A DNA stretch of 64,000 bases from Drouetiella sp036703255 (GTDB taxonomy: Bacteria > Cyanobacteriota > Cyanobacteriia > Elainellales > Elainellaceae). This document shows, piece by piece, positions 35,024 to 42,865 of this stretch (position 1 is the first letter of the stretch; each line of letters opens with the position of its first letter). A program made the position numbers and the translations under genes. The notes under the pieces are model-generated. The model did no database searches. It worked only from the letters and a program-made list of their open reading frames with translations, and was not told where the DNA came from. Where the stretch lies: assembly GCA_036703255.1 (NCBI GenBank), contig DATNPL010000241.1, positions 1 to 64,000 of the forward strand. Reading direction: 5' to 3'.

Positions 35024-35165
35024 GCGAGGCTAATCTTTAAGGTCTGCCCAGACGAATGGGTGTAAAGACGGCAATCAAAAGAAAAGATGTACAAGAACGT
35101 GCGATCAGTTCAATAATGAAGCCAGGATAATCAAGCTCAGTCCATACCTCTTCATGTGTCGTGCT

Positions 35166-35900
35166 ATGTCTGCTGGTCAAAAAATCTACGAAGGAAAAGC
35201 CAAAATTCTCTACACGACAGAAGATCCCAACGTTCTGTTAACCCATTTCAAAGACGATGCCACCGCCTTTAATGCCCAAAAGCGAGGCAGCATTGTGGGC
35301 AAAGGGCAAATGAATTGCGCCATCTCAACCCATTTATTTCAGCTTTTAGAGGCTGAGGGAATTGCTACCCACTGGCTTGACTCACCTAGCGCCAACGAAA
35401 TGCGGGTACGAGCCGTAAAAATCTTGCCTTTAGAAGTGGTTGTCAGGAACATTGCAGCCGGAAGCCTCTGTCAACAGACTGGGCTGGCTCTGGGAACGAT
35501 ATTAAAACAGCCTTTGGTAGAGTTCTATTACAAGAACGATGCTTTAGGAGATCCTTTACTGACTCACGATCGCCTTTTTCTCTTGGAACTTGCAACCCCA
35601 GTGCAAGTTGAGCAACTTCAAACAGCCGCTTTGCAAATTAACCAGATTCTTTCTGATTTTTTTGAAAGATGTGGCATCACGCTTGTAGATTTCAAGCTGG
35701 AGTTTGGAGTAGATGCTCAGAATCATCTGCTGTTGGCAGATGAAATCAGCCCAGATACCTGTCGGCTATGGAACCAGGCAGATTCAGATCCGACCCAGCG
35801 AGTGATGGATAAAGATCGATTTCGTCATGACTTGGGGAACGTGGAAGCAGCCTATCGGCAAGTGCTAGAAAGAGTTCTGGCACAGTCGGTTCAAAAATAA
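35166..35900 (+). CDS. purC: SAICAR synthetase (PurC)
   Basis: This 244-residue enzyme joins aspartate to CAIR in purine synthesis, using ATP. It shows QKIYEGKAKILYTTED, FKDDATAFNAQKRGSIVGKG, VVVRNIAAGSLC and LVDFKLEFGVDAQNHLLLADEISPDTCRLW. ATG 35166 (MSAGQKIYEG) gives the usual length; ATG 35154 is an in-frame alternative. It precedes Omp85 by about 150 bases on the same strand. Confidence 0.96.
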   Translation: MSAGQKIYEGKAKILYTTEDPNVLLTHFKDDATAFNAQKRGSIVGKGQMNCAISTHLFQLLEAEGIATHWLDSPSANEMRVRAVKILPLEVVVRNIAAGSLCQQTGLALGTILKQPLVEFYYKNDALGDPLLTHDRLFLLELATPVQVEQLQTAALQINQILSDFFERCGITLVDFKLEFGVDAQNHLLLADEISPDTCRLWNQADSDPTQRVMDKDRFRHDLGNVEAAYRQVLERVLAQSVQK

Positions 35901-36049
35901 GTGCAGCCAATGCTGTAAAATTGCTCCGTTCACCTGGGATCGATTCTAGGATCATTGACCCATAGCCATCTGGGATTCCCTCGATGTTGTTTCCTGGTCT
36001 GCGTTGACAGATCACATGGTGTGTGGACGTGCAAAACAATCTAAACAGT

Positions 36050-38401
36050 ATGCGTTTTTCCCCCGTTTTATTTGCAGTTCTCACTGCATCCGCAGCGATT
36101 GGGTTGGCTCGTCCAGCCGAGGCAAATGCGTCTGAAGCTCCAGAGCAAACTTCTCTAGAGCAAACCGTCTCAGAACAAGCAGCCAGCGTGCCCATAGGTG
36201 ACACGCCAATCGGTAGTACGCCAGCAGCCAATGTCCCCATTGCCAGCGCGCCAGAACAAGCTGCTGTAGAGTTTTTTTCACGCCCATCGGCTGCTCCATC
36301 GGGTCAATCTTCTGAAAATCAGTCTTCTGAGGACTCGTCTGCTGCTGCTCTGCCACAGGTTGTAGAGGCGATCGAGCTAGCTCAGACAGCGACTCCTGAG
36401 AGTCCTTCAGTGCCATTGCCTGAAGCGCCTGCAACCGATCCGACTCTGCCGACCACGACTCCAGACACGACAGTTCCAGACACGACAGTTCCAGACACGA
36501 CAGTGCCGCTACCGCCCTCTCCAACATCGCCTGATACTGTACCCCCCGGCAGCTCTAGCCAGCCTGAGGCGCGTGTGCTGGTCGCAGAGGTGGCCGTGAC
36601 GGGTGCAGAAGGCGATTTGCTCGATCAGGTCTATAACGCGATTCGGACTCAGCCCGGACGGACAACCACGCGATCGCAGCTTCAAGAAGACATCAATGCA
36701 ATTTTTGCCACTGGGTATTTTGCCAATGTTCGGGCCATTCCAGAAGACACCCCGCTTGGCGTCAAGATTACTTTTGATGTGCAGCTCAATCCTGAACTGC
36801 GGGCAGTGCAGCTACAGGACAGTGTGATCGAAACCATTGTCTACCAGGACGAAGAGGTGCCGATACAGCAGGCTGTAGACGGCATCTTTGGAAGTCAATA
36901 TGGCAATATTCTCAACCTGAATGATTTCCAAGCAGGGGTAGAGGAACTCAACGAACTCTACCAGGACAATGGGTATGTCTTGGCTCAAATCGTTGGTGCC
37001 CCTCAAGTTTCGCCCGACGGTACCGCTACGCTAGAAGTGGCAGAAGGCGTGATTGAAGACATTCAGATTCGCTTCCTCGATCGCGATGGCAATGCCACAG
37101 ATGATGATGGCAATCCGATTGAAGGTAAGACACGAGACTTCATCATCACCCGAGAGTTTGACTCAGAACCTGGAGAGGTGTTTAACCAGCGGCGTATCCA
37201 GGCCGATCTACAGCGGGCGTTTGGGTTAGGTATTTTTGAAGATTTGCAGGTAGCGCTGAATCCGGGTGAAGATCCCCGGAAAGTCAATGTTGTGGTCAAC
37301 GTGACGGAACGCCGATCGGGCACGCTTGGAGCTAGCGTTGGGGTTAGCTCAGCCGATGGTCTGTTTGGAGCCGTGAGCATCCAGGATCAGAACTTAGGCG
37401 GAAACAATCAAACCCTCAGCGCAGAGGCGCAGATCGGCTTGCGCAGTTTGCAGTTTGATACGAGCTTTACCGATCCCTGGATTGCGGGCGATCCCTATCG
37501 CACGTCTTACACCGTGAATGCGTTTGGCCGTCAGTCGATTTCGCTGGTGTTTGACGGTGGCGAAAATGAAGTTAGGCTGCCGGATGGCGATGACGACAAT
37601 GATGATGGCGATCGCCCTCGTGTCTATCGTCTGGGCGGCGGCATTACCTTTGCTCGTCCTCTCAATGACGGTTGGCGGGCTTCCCTGGGGATGCAGTACC
37701 AAAATGTCTCGATTCGAGATGCCAGCGGCGACCTGAGCCAGTTTGATGAGCTGGGGAATTTGCTCAGCTTCAATAGTTCTGGAACAGACAATATTCTCTC
37801 GATTCAGGCTTCTGCCAGCCGCGATCGCCGCAATAGCGCCACTCAAACGACGAGCGGTTCTCTGTTGCGCTTCAGCGACGAGCAAACCATTCCCATCGAC
37901 GGCATTTTCTTCAACCGCCTTCGTGCCAGCTACAGCTACTATATTCCCGTGAAGTTTACGCAACTTTCGCCGGACTGCCGTAACCCAGAAAAATCCCCTT
38001 TAGACTGTCCCGAAACGTTGGCATTCAACGTTCAGGGCGGCACCATTATCGGAGATTTGCCTCCTTATGAGGCTTTCTCATTGGGCGGGACAGATTCTGT
38101 GCGGGGCTATCAGTCAGGAGAACTAGGCAGCGGTCGCAGCTTCTTAGTGGCAACGGCAGAATATCGCTTCCCTGTGTTCTCGGTTGTGGGTGGCGCTCTG
38201 TTTCTGGATGTGGGAACGGACTTAGGCACCGCTGGCGATGTACCTGGCAACCCGGCTGGGGTGCGAGATAAGCCCGGTAGCGGTTTTGGCTATGGCATTG
38301 GACTGAGAATTCGATCGCCCATCGGACAAATCCGGGTGGACTATGCCATCAACGATCAAGGAGACAACGAGTTCCACTTTGGGATTGGAGAGCGGTTCTA
38401 G
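36050..38401 (+). CDS. Omp85/BamA-family outer membrane assembly protein
   Basis: This 783-residue precursor has a signal peptide (MRFSPVLFAVLTASAAIGLA followed by RPAEA), a ~150-residue Pro/Thr/Ser-rich region with repeats of PDTTV, POTRA domains (about 170-415, such as RVLVAEVAVTGAEGDLL and LGVKITFDVQLNP), and a 16-strand barrel (about 425-783) with GGTDSVRGYQSGELGSGR (VRGY/F motif of strand loop 6) and a C-terminal FHFGIGERF. It inserts outer-membrane proteins and is the cyanobacterial relative of Toc75. GTG 36023 is an upstream alternative start. It heads the lipid A operon, 41 bases before lpxC. Confidence 0.94.
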   Translation: MRFSPVLFAVLTASAAIGLARPAEANASEAPEQTSLEQTVSEQAASVPIGDTPIGSTPAANVPIASAPEQAAVEFFSRPSAAPSGQSSENQSSEDSSAAALPQVVEAIELAQTATPESPSVPLPEAPATDPTLPTTTPDTTVPDTTVPDTTVPLPPSPTSPDTVPPGSSSQPEARVLVAEVAVTGAEGDLLDQVYNAIRTQPGRTTTRSQLQEDINAIFATGYFANVRAIPEDTPLGVKITFDVQLNPELRAVQLQDSVIETIVYQDEEVPIQQAVDGIFGSQYGNILNLNDFQAGVEELNELYQDNGYVLAQIVGAPQVSPDGTATLEVAEGVIEDIQIRFLDRDGNATDDDGNPIEGKTRDFIITREFDSEPGEVFNQRRIQADLQRAFGLGIFEDLQVALNPGEDPRKVNVVVNVTERRSGTLGASVGVSSADGLFGAVSIQDQNLGGNNQTLSAEAQIGLRSLQFDTSFTDPWIAGDPYRTSYTVNAFGRQSISLVFDGGENEVRLPDGDDDNDDGDRPRVYRLGGGITFARPLNDGWRASLGMQYQNVSIRDASGDLSQFDELGNLLSFNSSGTDNILSIQASASRDRRNSATQTTSGSLLRFSDEQTIPIDGIFFNRLRASYSYYIPVKFTQLSPDCRNPEKSPLDCPETLAFNVQGGTIIGDLPPYEAFSLGGTDSVRGYQSGELGSGRSFLVATAEYRFPVFSVVGGALFLDVGTDLGTAGDVPGNPAGVRDKPGSGFGYGIGLRIRSPIGQIRVDYAINDQGDNEFHFGIGERF

Positions 38402-38442
38402 ACCAGGTAAGGAGCGGTTTTAGGAGGGGTGAGGAGAGTTAG

Positions 38443-39369
38443 ATGAGTCATGTGGCAGAGCCGCTGTTGCCCAGTTCAGCGCAAAGTTCGGCAGAGAGTT
38501 TAGCCCAAACTTCGGTATGGGGTCGAGGAAAGCAGCAGACTTTGGCGACTGCCATTGAGCGATCGGGTATCGGCTTACATTCGGGTCTTTCCACTCAGGT
38601 GCGGATTTTACCTGCTGAAGCGGGGCAAGGGCGCTACTTCGTCCGCACTGATCTACCCACCGCACCCATCATCCCGGCTAATATTCAAGCCGTGCGGCAA
38701 ACCCTTTTGTCTACTGAGCTAGCCACCGATACCGCAACCGTTCGCACGGTGGAGCACCTGCTGGCCGCGCTGGCAGGCATGGGCATCGACAATGCCCGAA
38801 TTGAAATCGATGGGGCAGAAGTTCCTTTGCTAGACGGGTCGGCGCTGAGCTGGGTAGAGGCGATCGCCCAAGCTGGAACGATGACTCAGGCCATCGATCG
38901 GCCTGAGTTTGTTTTGCACGAACCGATCTGGGTGCGTCAGGGGGATGCTTTTGTAGCGGCGCTGCCCTCACCAGAGCTGCGCTTTACCTATGGCATTGAT
39001 TTTGAATTGGCTGCGATCGGCAACCAGTGGCATAGCTGGTCGCCCATTCAGCAGTTGGGGTCAGAAAGCTTTGCAGAGGCCATTGCGCCAGCCCGCACCT
39101 TTGGGTTAGTACACCAAATCGAACAATTGCAGCAGAATGGATTAATTAAGGGCGGTAGCTTAGAGAATGCCCTGGTCTGCGGCAAAGAAGGATGGATCAA
39201 TCCGCCTTTGAGGTTTTCAAATGAGCCAGTGCGTCATAAACTTTTAGACTTAGTAGGAGACTTGAGTTTGTTAGGTCTGTTTCCGCAAGCCCATGTTTTA
39301 GCTTACAAAGCCAGTCATGCGCTTCATGCTCAGCTTACCCAGCATCTGGCTCAGGTTTTCCGATCCTGA
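38443..39369 (+). CDS. lpxC: UDP-3-O-acyl-N-acetylglucosamine deacetylase (LpxC)
   Basis: This 308-residue zinc enzyme commits lipid A synthesis. It has IERSGIGLHSGL, the TVRTVEHLLAALAGMGIDNARIE block with the zinc histidine in EHLLAAL, EVPLLDGSALSW, ARTFG and the HKLLDLVGDLSLLG motif with zinc ligands. A 25-residue N-terminal extension (MSHVAEPLLPSSAQSSAESL...) precedes the core. gaggagag precedes the ATG closely. Second gene of the cluster. Confidence 0.96.
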   Translation: MSHVAEPLLPSSAQSSAESLAQTSVWGRGKQQTLATAIERSGIGLHSGLSTQVRILPAEAGQGRYFVRTDLPTAPIIPANIQAVRQTLLSTELATDTATVRTVEHLLAALAGMGIDNARIEIDGAEVPLLDGSALSWVEAIAQAGTMTQAIDRPEFVLHEPIWVRQGDAFVAALPSPELRFTYGIDFELAAIGNQWHSWSPIQQLGSESFAEAIAPARTFGLVHQIEQLQQNGLIKGGSLENALVCGKEGWINPPLRFSNEPVRHKLLDLVGDLSLLGLFPQAHVLAYKASHALHAQLTQHLAQVFRS

Positions 39370-39433
39370 AGGTGAGCAGTTTTTGCTGCCAGCCTGCTCC
39401 AGTCCTACCCTCCAGCCCTACTTGTATTGACTC

Positions 39434-39949
39434 ATGGCTATACTGACTGACGACCTCGCTACCACTCAGATTCACACGCAAGATGCCGAGACGATCGATC
39501 GCGCTGCCGATCCTTCTGTTTTGGCAATCGAAGATATTCATCGGCTTCTGCCCCATCGCTATCCTTTTTCACTCGTGGACCGGATCGTTCAGTATGTGCC
39601 TGGGAAACTGGCCGTGGGCTTGAAAAACGTTACGTTTAACGAACCCCATTTTCAGGGGCATTTCCCAGGTCGCCCAATTATGCCGGGAGTGCTGATCGTG
39701 GAAGCGATGGCGCAGGTAGGAGGCATCATCGTGACACAGATGCCCGATTTGCCTGAGGGCTTATTTATGTTTGCCGGAATTGACAAGGTGCGATTTCGCC
39801 GCCCTGTGGTTCCGGGTGATCAACTGGTGATGACTGTGGAACTCCTTTCGGTTAAAGCGCGTCGGTTTGGCAAGATGCAGGGACGAGCCGAAGTGGATGG
39901 CCAACTCGCTGCCGAAGGTTTATTGACATTCTCGCTTGTTGACGTTTAA
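39434..39949 (+). CDS. fabZ: 3-hydroxyacyl-ACP dehydratase (FabZ)
   Basis: This 171-residue hot-dog-fold enzyme dehydrates 3-hydroxyacyl-ACP in fatty-acid elongation. IEDIHRLLPHRYPFSLVDRIVQY and HFPGRPIMPGVLIVEAMAQVGG (catalytic His and Glu) are diagnostic. A 33-residue N-terminal extension is longer than in E. coli. It sits between lpxC and lpxA, the classic arrangement that links fatty acid and lipid A supply. Confidence 0.96.
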   Translation: MAILTDDLATTQIHTQDAETIDRAADPSVLAIEDIHRLLPHRYPFSLVDRIVQYVPGKLAVGLKNVTFNEPHFQGHFPGRPIMPGVLIVEAMAQVGGIIVTQMPDLPEGLFMFAGIDKVRFRRPVVPGDQLVMTVELLSVKARRFGKMQGRAEVDGQLAAEGLLTFSLVDV

Positions 39950-39975
39950 AGTCCTCTAGCTATCTACCCAATCCC

Positions 39976-40803
39976 TTGACTACTCTAATTCACCCCACTG
40001 CTGTCATTCATTCGCGGGCTGATCTGCATCCCACCGTACAGGTGGGAGCATATGCCGTCATTGGGGAGCGCGTGCGCGTGGGGGCTGGCACTGTGATTGG
40101 AGCGCATGTCGTGCTGGATGGCGACACGGTGATTGGCGATCGCAACCAGCTGTTCTCGGGTGTGGTGATTGGCTCTGAACCCCAGGATTTGAAGTATGAC
40201 GGCTCCACCAATCAGGTGCGCATTGGAGATGACAATGTTTTCCGGGAATATGTAACGATCAATCAGGCAACCCATGCGGGAGAGGCCACTGTCATTGGCA
40301 ACGGCAATTTGCTGATGGCCTATGTGCATGTCGGTCACAACTGCGTGATTGAAGACCGCGTCATCATTTCCAATGGCGTGGCGTTTGCGGGGCATGTCTG
40401 GGTTGAGTCTCGTGCCACTATTAGCGGCATCTTGGGGGTACACCAGTTCGTCCATATTGGACGTTTGGCAATGGTGGGAGGCATGAGCCGCATTAGTCGA
40501 GATGTGCCGCCCTTTATGCTGGTGGAAGGCAATCCGGCTTTAGTGCGATCGCTCAATCGGATTGGCATCCAGCGAGCGGGTCTGGCGGACGAAGCAGAAG
40601 GGAATACCTTGCGATCGCTCAAAAAGGCTTTTCGTCTGCTCTATCGCTCTGGCTTACCCCTCAATCAAGCTTTAGATCAGATCGAGCTGCTGTCCGATAG
40701 CGAAGCCCTCCAGCATTTGCAACAATTTATCCGCATTAGCCACTATGGAGCAGGGCGGCGAGGCTGCATTCCTGGCAAACGAGGCGCACGGAATGAAGAA
40801 TGA
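39976..40803 (+). CDS. lpxA: UDP-N-acetylglucosamine acyltransferase (LpxA)
   Basis: This 275-residue left-handed beta-helix protein transfers 3-hydroxyacyl to UDP-GlcNAc. Hexapeptide repeats run from about 5 to 190 (IHPTAVIHSRADLHPTVQVG), with VHVGHNCVIEDRV containing the catalytic His and GNPALVRSLNRIGIQRAG at the C-terminal junction. It starts with TTG 39976, 26 bases after fabZ and without a clear ribosome-binding site, so coupling to fabZ translation is likely. Confidence 0.95.
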   Translation: MTTLIHPTAVIHSRADLHPTVQVGAYAVIGERVRVGAGTVIGAHVVLDGDTVIGDRNQLFSGVVIGSEPQDLKYDGSTNQVRIGDDNVFREYVTINQATHAGEATVIGNGNLLMAYVHVGHNCVIEDRVIISNGVAFAGHVWVESRATISGILGVHQFVHIGRLAMVGGMSRISRDVPPFMLVEGNPALVRSLNRIGIQRAGLADEAEGNTLRSLKKAFRLLYRSGLPLNQALDQIELLSDSEALQHLQQFIRISHYGAGRRGCIPGKRGARNEE

Positions 40804-41986
40804 GACAGCTCCGCCGATTCGCATCTTTATCAGCACGGGCGAGGTTTCTGGAGATCTACAGGGTTCATTGCTTATTGAGGCGCTCCAGCGTCAGGCAGAA
40901 GCTTTAGGCATCCGCTTAGAGATTTTGGCCTTGGGGGGCGATCGCATGGCAAAGGCTGGAGCTAAGCTTTTGGCTAACACTAGCGCCATCGGTTCTATTG
41001 GCCTGCTGGAATCGTTGCCCTACGTCTGGTCAACTTATCAAATTCAAAGGCAAGTCAAACGCCACCTTCGGGCGCACCCCCCGGAGTTAGTCGTCATGAT
41101 CGACTACTTCGGACCCAATCTCAGCATTGGTCATTTCGTCCGTCAGCACCTGCCCGATGTGCCCACGGTCTATTATATTGCCCCTCAAGAGTGGGTCTGG
41201 TCGCTGAGTCCGCGCAATACGCGCCGCATCTTGCACATAACCGATCGCCTTTTGGCTATTTTTCCCGGCGAGGCAACCTACTACGAAAAGCAAGGGGGCA
41301 ATGTGGCCTGGGTTGGCCATCCTCTGGTGGATCGGATGCAGAGCGCTCCCAGCCGTGCTGAAGCGAGAGCGCTTCTGGGGATGGCAGCCGACCAAACGGC
41401 AATTGCCTTGATTCCAGCCTCCCGTCGGCAAGAAATCAAGTACATTTTGCCTGTTATGTTTGAGGCAGCGCAGCAGATTCAGGCGCAGCTACCCCACGCC
41501 CATTTTTGGATTCCGCTCTCTCTGGAGGTGTATCGGGGGGCGATCGAGCAAGCGGTGCAGCAGTATGGGCTACGGGCTACGGTTGTCAGTGGACAGTCGC
41601 AGGCCGTGATGGCAGCGGCTGATCTGGCGATCGCCAAGTCGGGAACCGCCAACCTAGAGATTGCCCTGCTGGATGTGCCCCAGATCGCCATGTATCGGGT
41701 TCACCCCATTACGGCTTGGATTGCTGAGCATCTGCTCAAGTTTGAGCCGCCGTTTGTCTCACCCCCCAATCTGGTACTGATGGATGCAGCCATTCCTGAG
41801 CTGCTGCAACGTCAGGCAACTGCTGAGCGGATCACGCAAGAATCTTTAGATATTCTTCTCAATCCAGCTCGACGGCAAAAAATGCTGGATCAGTATCAGC
41901 AGATGCGGCAAAAGCTAGGAGAGCTGGGGGTATGCGATCGCGCAGCCCAGGAGATCTTGCAATGCCTCAGGCTCAGCGAAACTTAA
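40793..41986 (+). CDS. lpxB: Lipid-A-disaccharide synthase (LpxB)
   Basis: This 397-residue GT19 enzyme joins two acyl-glucosamine units. It opens IRIFISTGEVSGDLQGSLLIEAL, has IDYFGPNLSIGHFVRQHLPDV, YYIAPQEWVWSLSPRNTRRI, WVGHPLVDRM, IALIPASRRQEI and AIAKSGTANLEIALLDVPQIAMYRVHP. ATG 40793 overlaps lpxA by 11 bases; an earlier ATG at 40745 would overlap more. lpxD and later lipid A genes are absent from the window. Confidence 0.95.
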   Translation: MKNETAPPIRIFISTGEVSGDLQGSLLIEALQRQAEALGIRLEILALGGDRMAKAGAKLLANTSAIGSIGLLESLPYVWSTYQIQRQVKRHLRAHPPELVVMIDYFGPNLSIGHFVRQHLPDVPTVYYIAPQEWVWSLSPRNTRRILHITDRLLAIFPGEATYYEKQGGNVAWVGHPLVDRMQSAPSRAEARALLGMAADQTAIALIPASRRQEIKYILPVMFEAAQQIQAQLPHAHFWIPLSLEVYRGAIEQAVQQYGLRATVVSGQSQAVMAAADLAIAKSGTANLEIALLDVPQIAMYRVHPITAWIAEHLLKFEPPFVSPPNLVLMDAAIPELLQRQATAERITQESLDILLNPARRQKMLDQYQQMRQKLGELGVCDRAAQEILQCLRLSET

Positions 41987-42314
41987 ACCTGTGAACTCAT
42001 TAACCTTTCAACCTTTCTTACGGAATTTCTGTAAAAATCGCCCGAATTTGCCGCCCAGCAGCACTTTTGCAGACTCTGCCTTTCGATCGATCCCCTAATC
42101 TTCTTTTTAGAAGACACTAAGAATATCCAGAATCGCTTGCAATTCTTGGCACTCTGAATTAGTGTCTAGTATGTTCGCAGCTCCCGGACTCAGCTCTGAA
42201 TCCTGGAACTACTTTTATAGGTATGTAGGTACCGGTTTTAGCGCTTACCTAGGCCGGGGCATCCTCTCACAAAGCTCTGTACATAGGTCGTTTAGATTAT
42301 TTGAAGGTATCATT
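41987..42314. other. Region between lpxB and curT
   Basis: About 328 bases, AT-rich near 42100-42170 and with partial self-pairing (taggta / tacct) around 42222-42256. A promoter for the CAAD gene is expected here. No RNA gene recognised. Confidence 0.4.
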
Positions 42315-42761
42315 ATGGAACCTGAGATGCAGCAATATACTGATGCCCCAGAGTATAAGGCGGAGAAGATAACTGTGGATATGGAATCAAAAACACCCGA
42401 AGAGACATTCAACACTGTCAAAGATGAAGCTAGCGATCAGCTCAAGCAGGTCGGAGAGAAGATTTCGGTCTTCCTAGCTGACTTGCCTGACTATTTGACA
42501 GAATTTTTTGGACAGTACAAGCGGCCTATCGTAACGATCGGTTTAATTTTCACAGCCATCATCACTGTGAAGCTGCTGCTAGCCGTCTTAGATGCAATCA
42601 ACGATATTCCTTTGCTCTCGCCGCTGTTCGAGTTGATCGGCATGGGCTATACCGCTTGGTTCGTTTACCGCTATTTGTGGAAGGCGGAGAATCGCCGCGA
42701 GCTTTCTACCGATCTCAACTCTATGAAAGAGCAGGTTATAGGCAAGATCAACGAAGCCTAG
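42315..42761 (+). CDS. CAAD-domain thylakoid curvature protein (CurT-like)
   Basis: This 148-residue protein has an acidic N-terminus, an amphipathic helix (ETFNTVKDEASDQLKQVGEK, about 36-55), two close spans (PIVTIGLIFTAIITVKLLLAVL and PLLSPLFELIGMGYTAWFVYRYLW) and a charged C-terminal helix, the CURT1/CAAD layout that bends thylakoid membranes. The frame is open upstream to 42162, but gaagg before ATG 42315 and normal length favour this start. Followed by a bidirectional terminator. Confidence 0.87.
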   Translation: MEPEMQQYTDAPEYKAEKITVDMESKTPEETFNTVKDEASDQLKQVGEKISVFLADLPDYLTEFFGQYKRPIVTIGLIFTAIITVKLLLAVLDAINDIPLLSPLFELIGMGYTAWFVYRYLWKAENRRELSTDLNSMKEQVIGKINEA

Positions 42762-42808
42762 AGTCGTCACTCTCTCGAGTGTGCCACCTTAACAGGGTCG
42801 CCCTCACC

Positions 42809-42849
42809 AAGATCCCTCCTTCAGCTTCTTAGCCCATAGGAGGGATCTT
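42809..42849. terminator. Bidirectional terminator, curT / cyclase
   Basis: aagatccctcc (42809-42819) pairs with ggagggatctt (42839-42849), loop 19 bases, flanked by A and T runs. It lies between convergent genes. Confidence 0.85.
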
Positions 42850-42865
42850 TGAAATTTTAAAGCCG

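Noticed and set aside
37394..37963. 189-codon minus-strand frame inside the Omp85 gene
   Set aside because: Opposite-strand shadow of the barrel-coding sequence; no start signal or family match.
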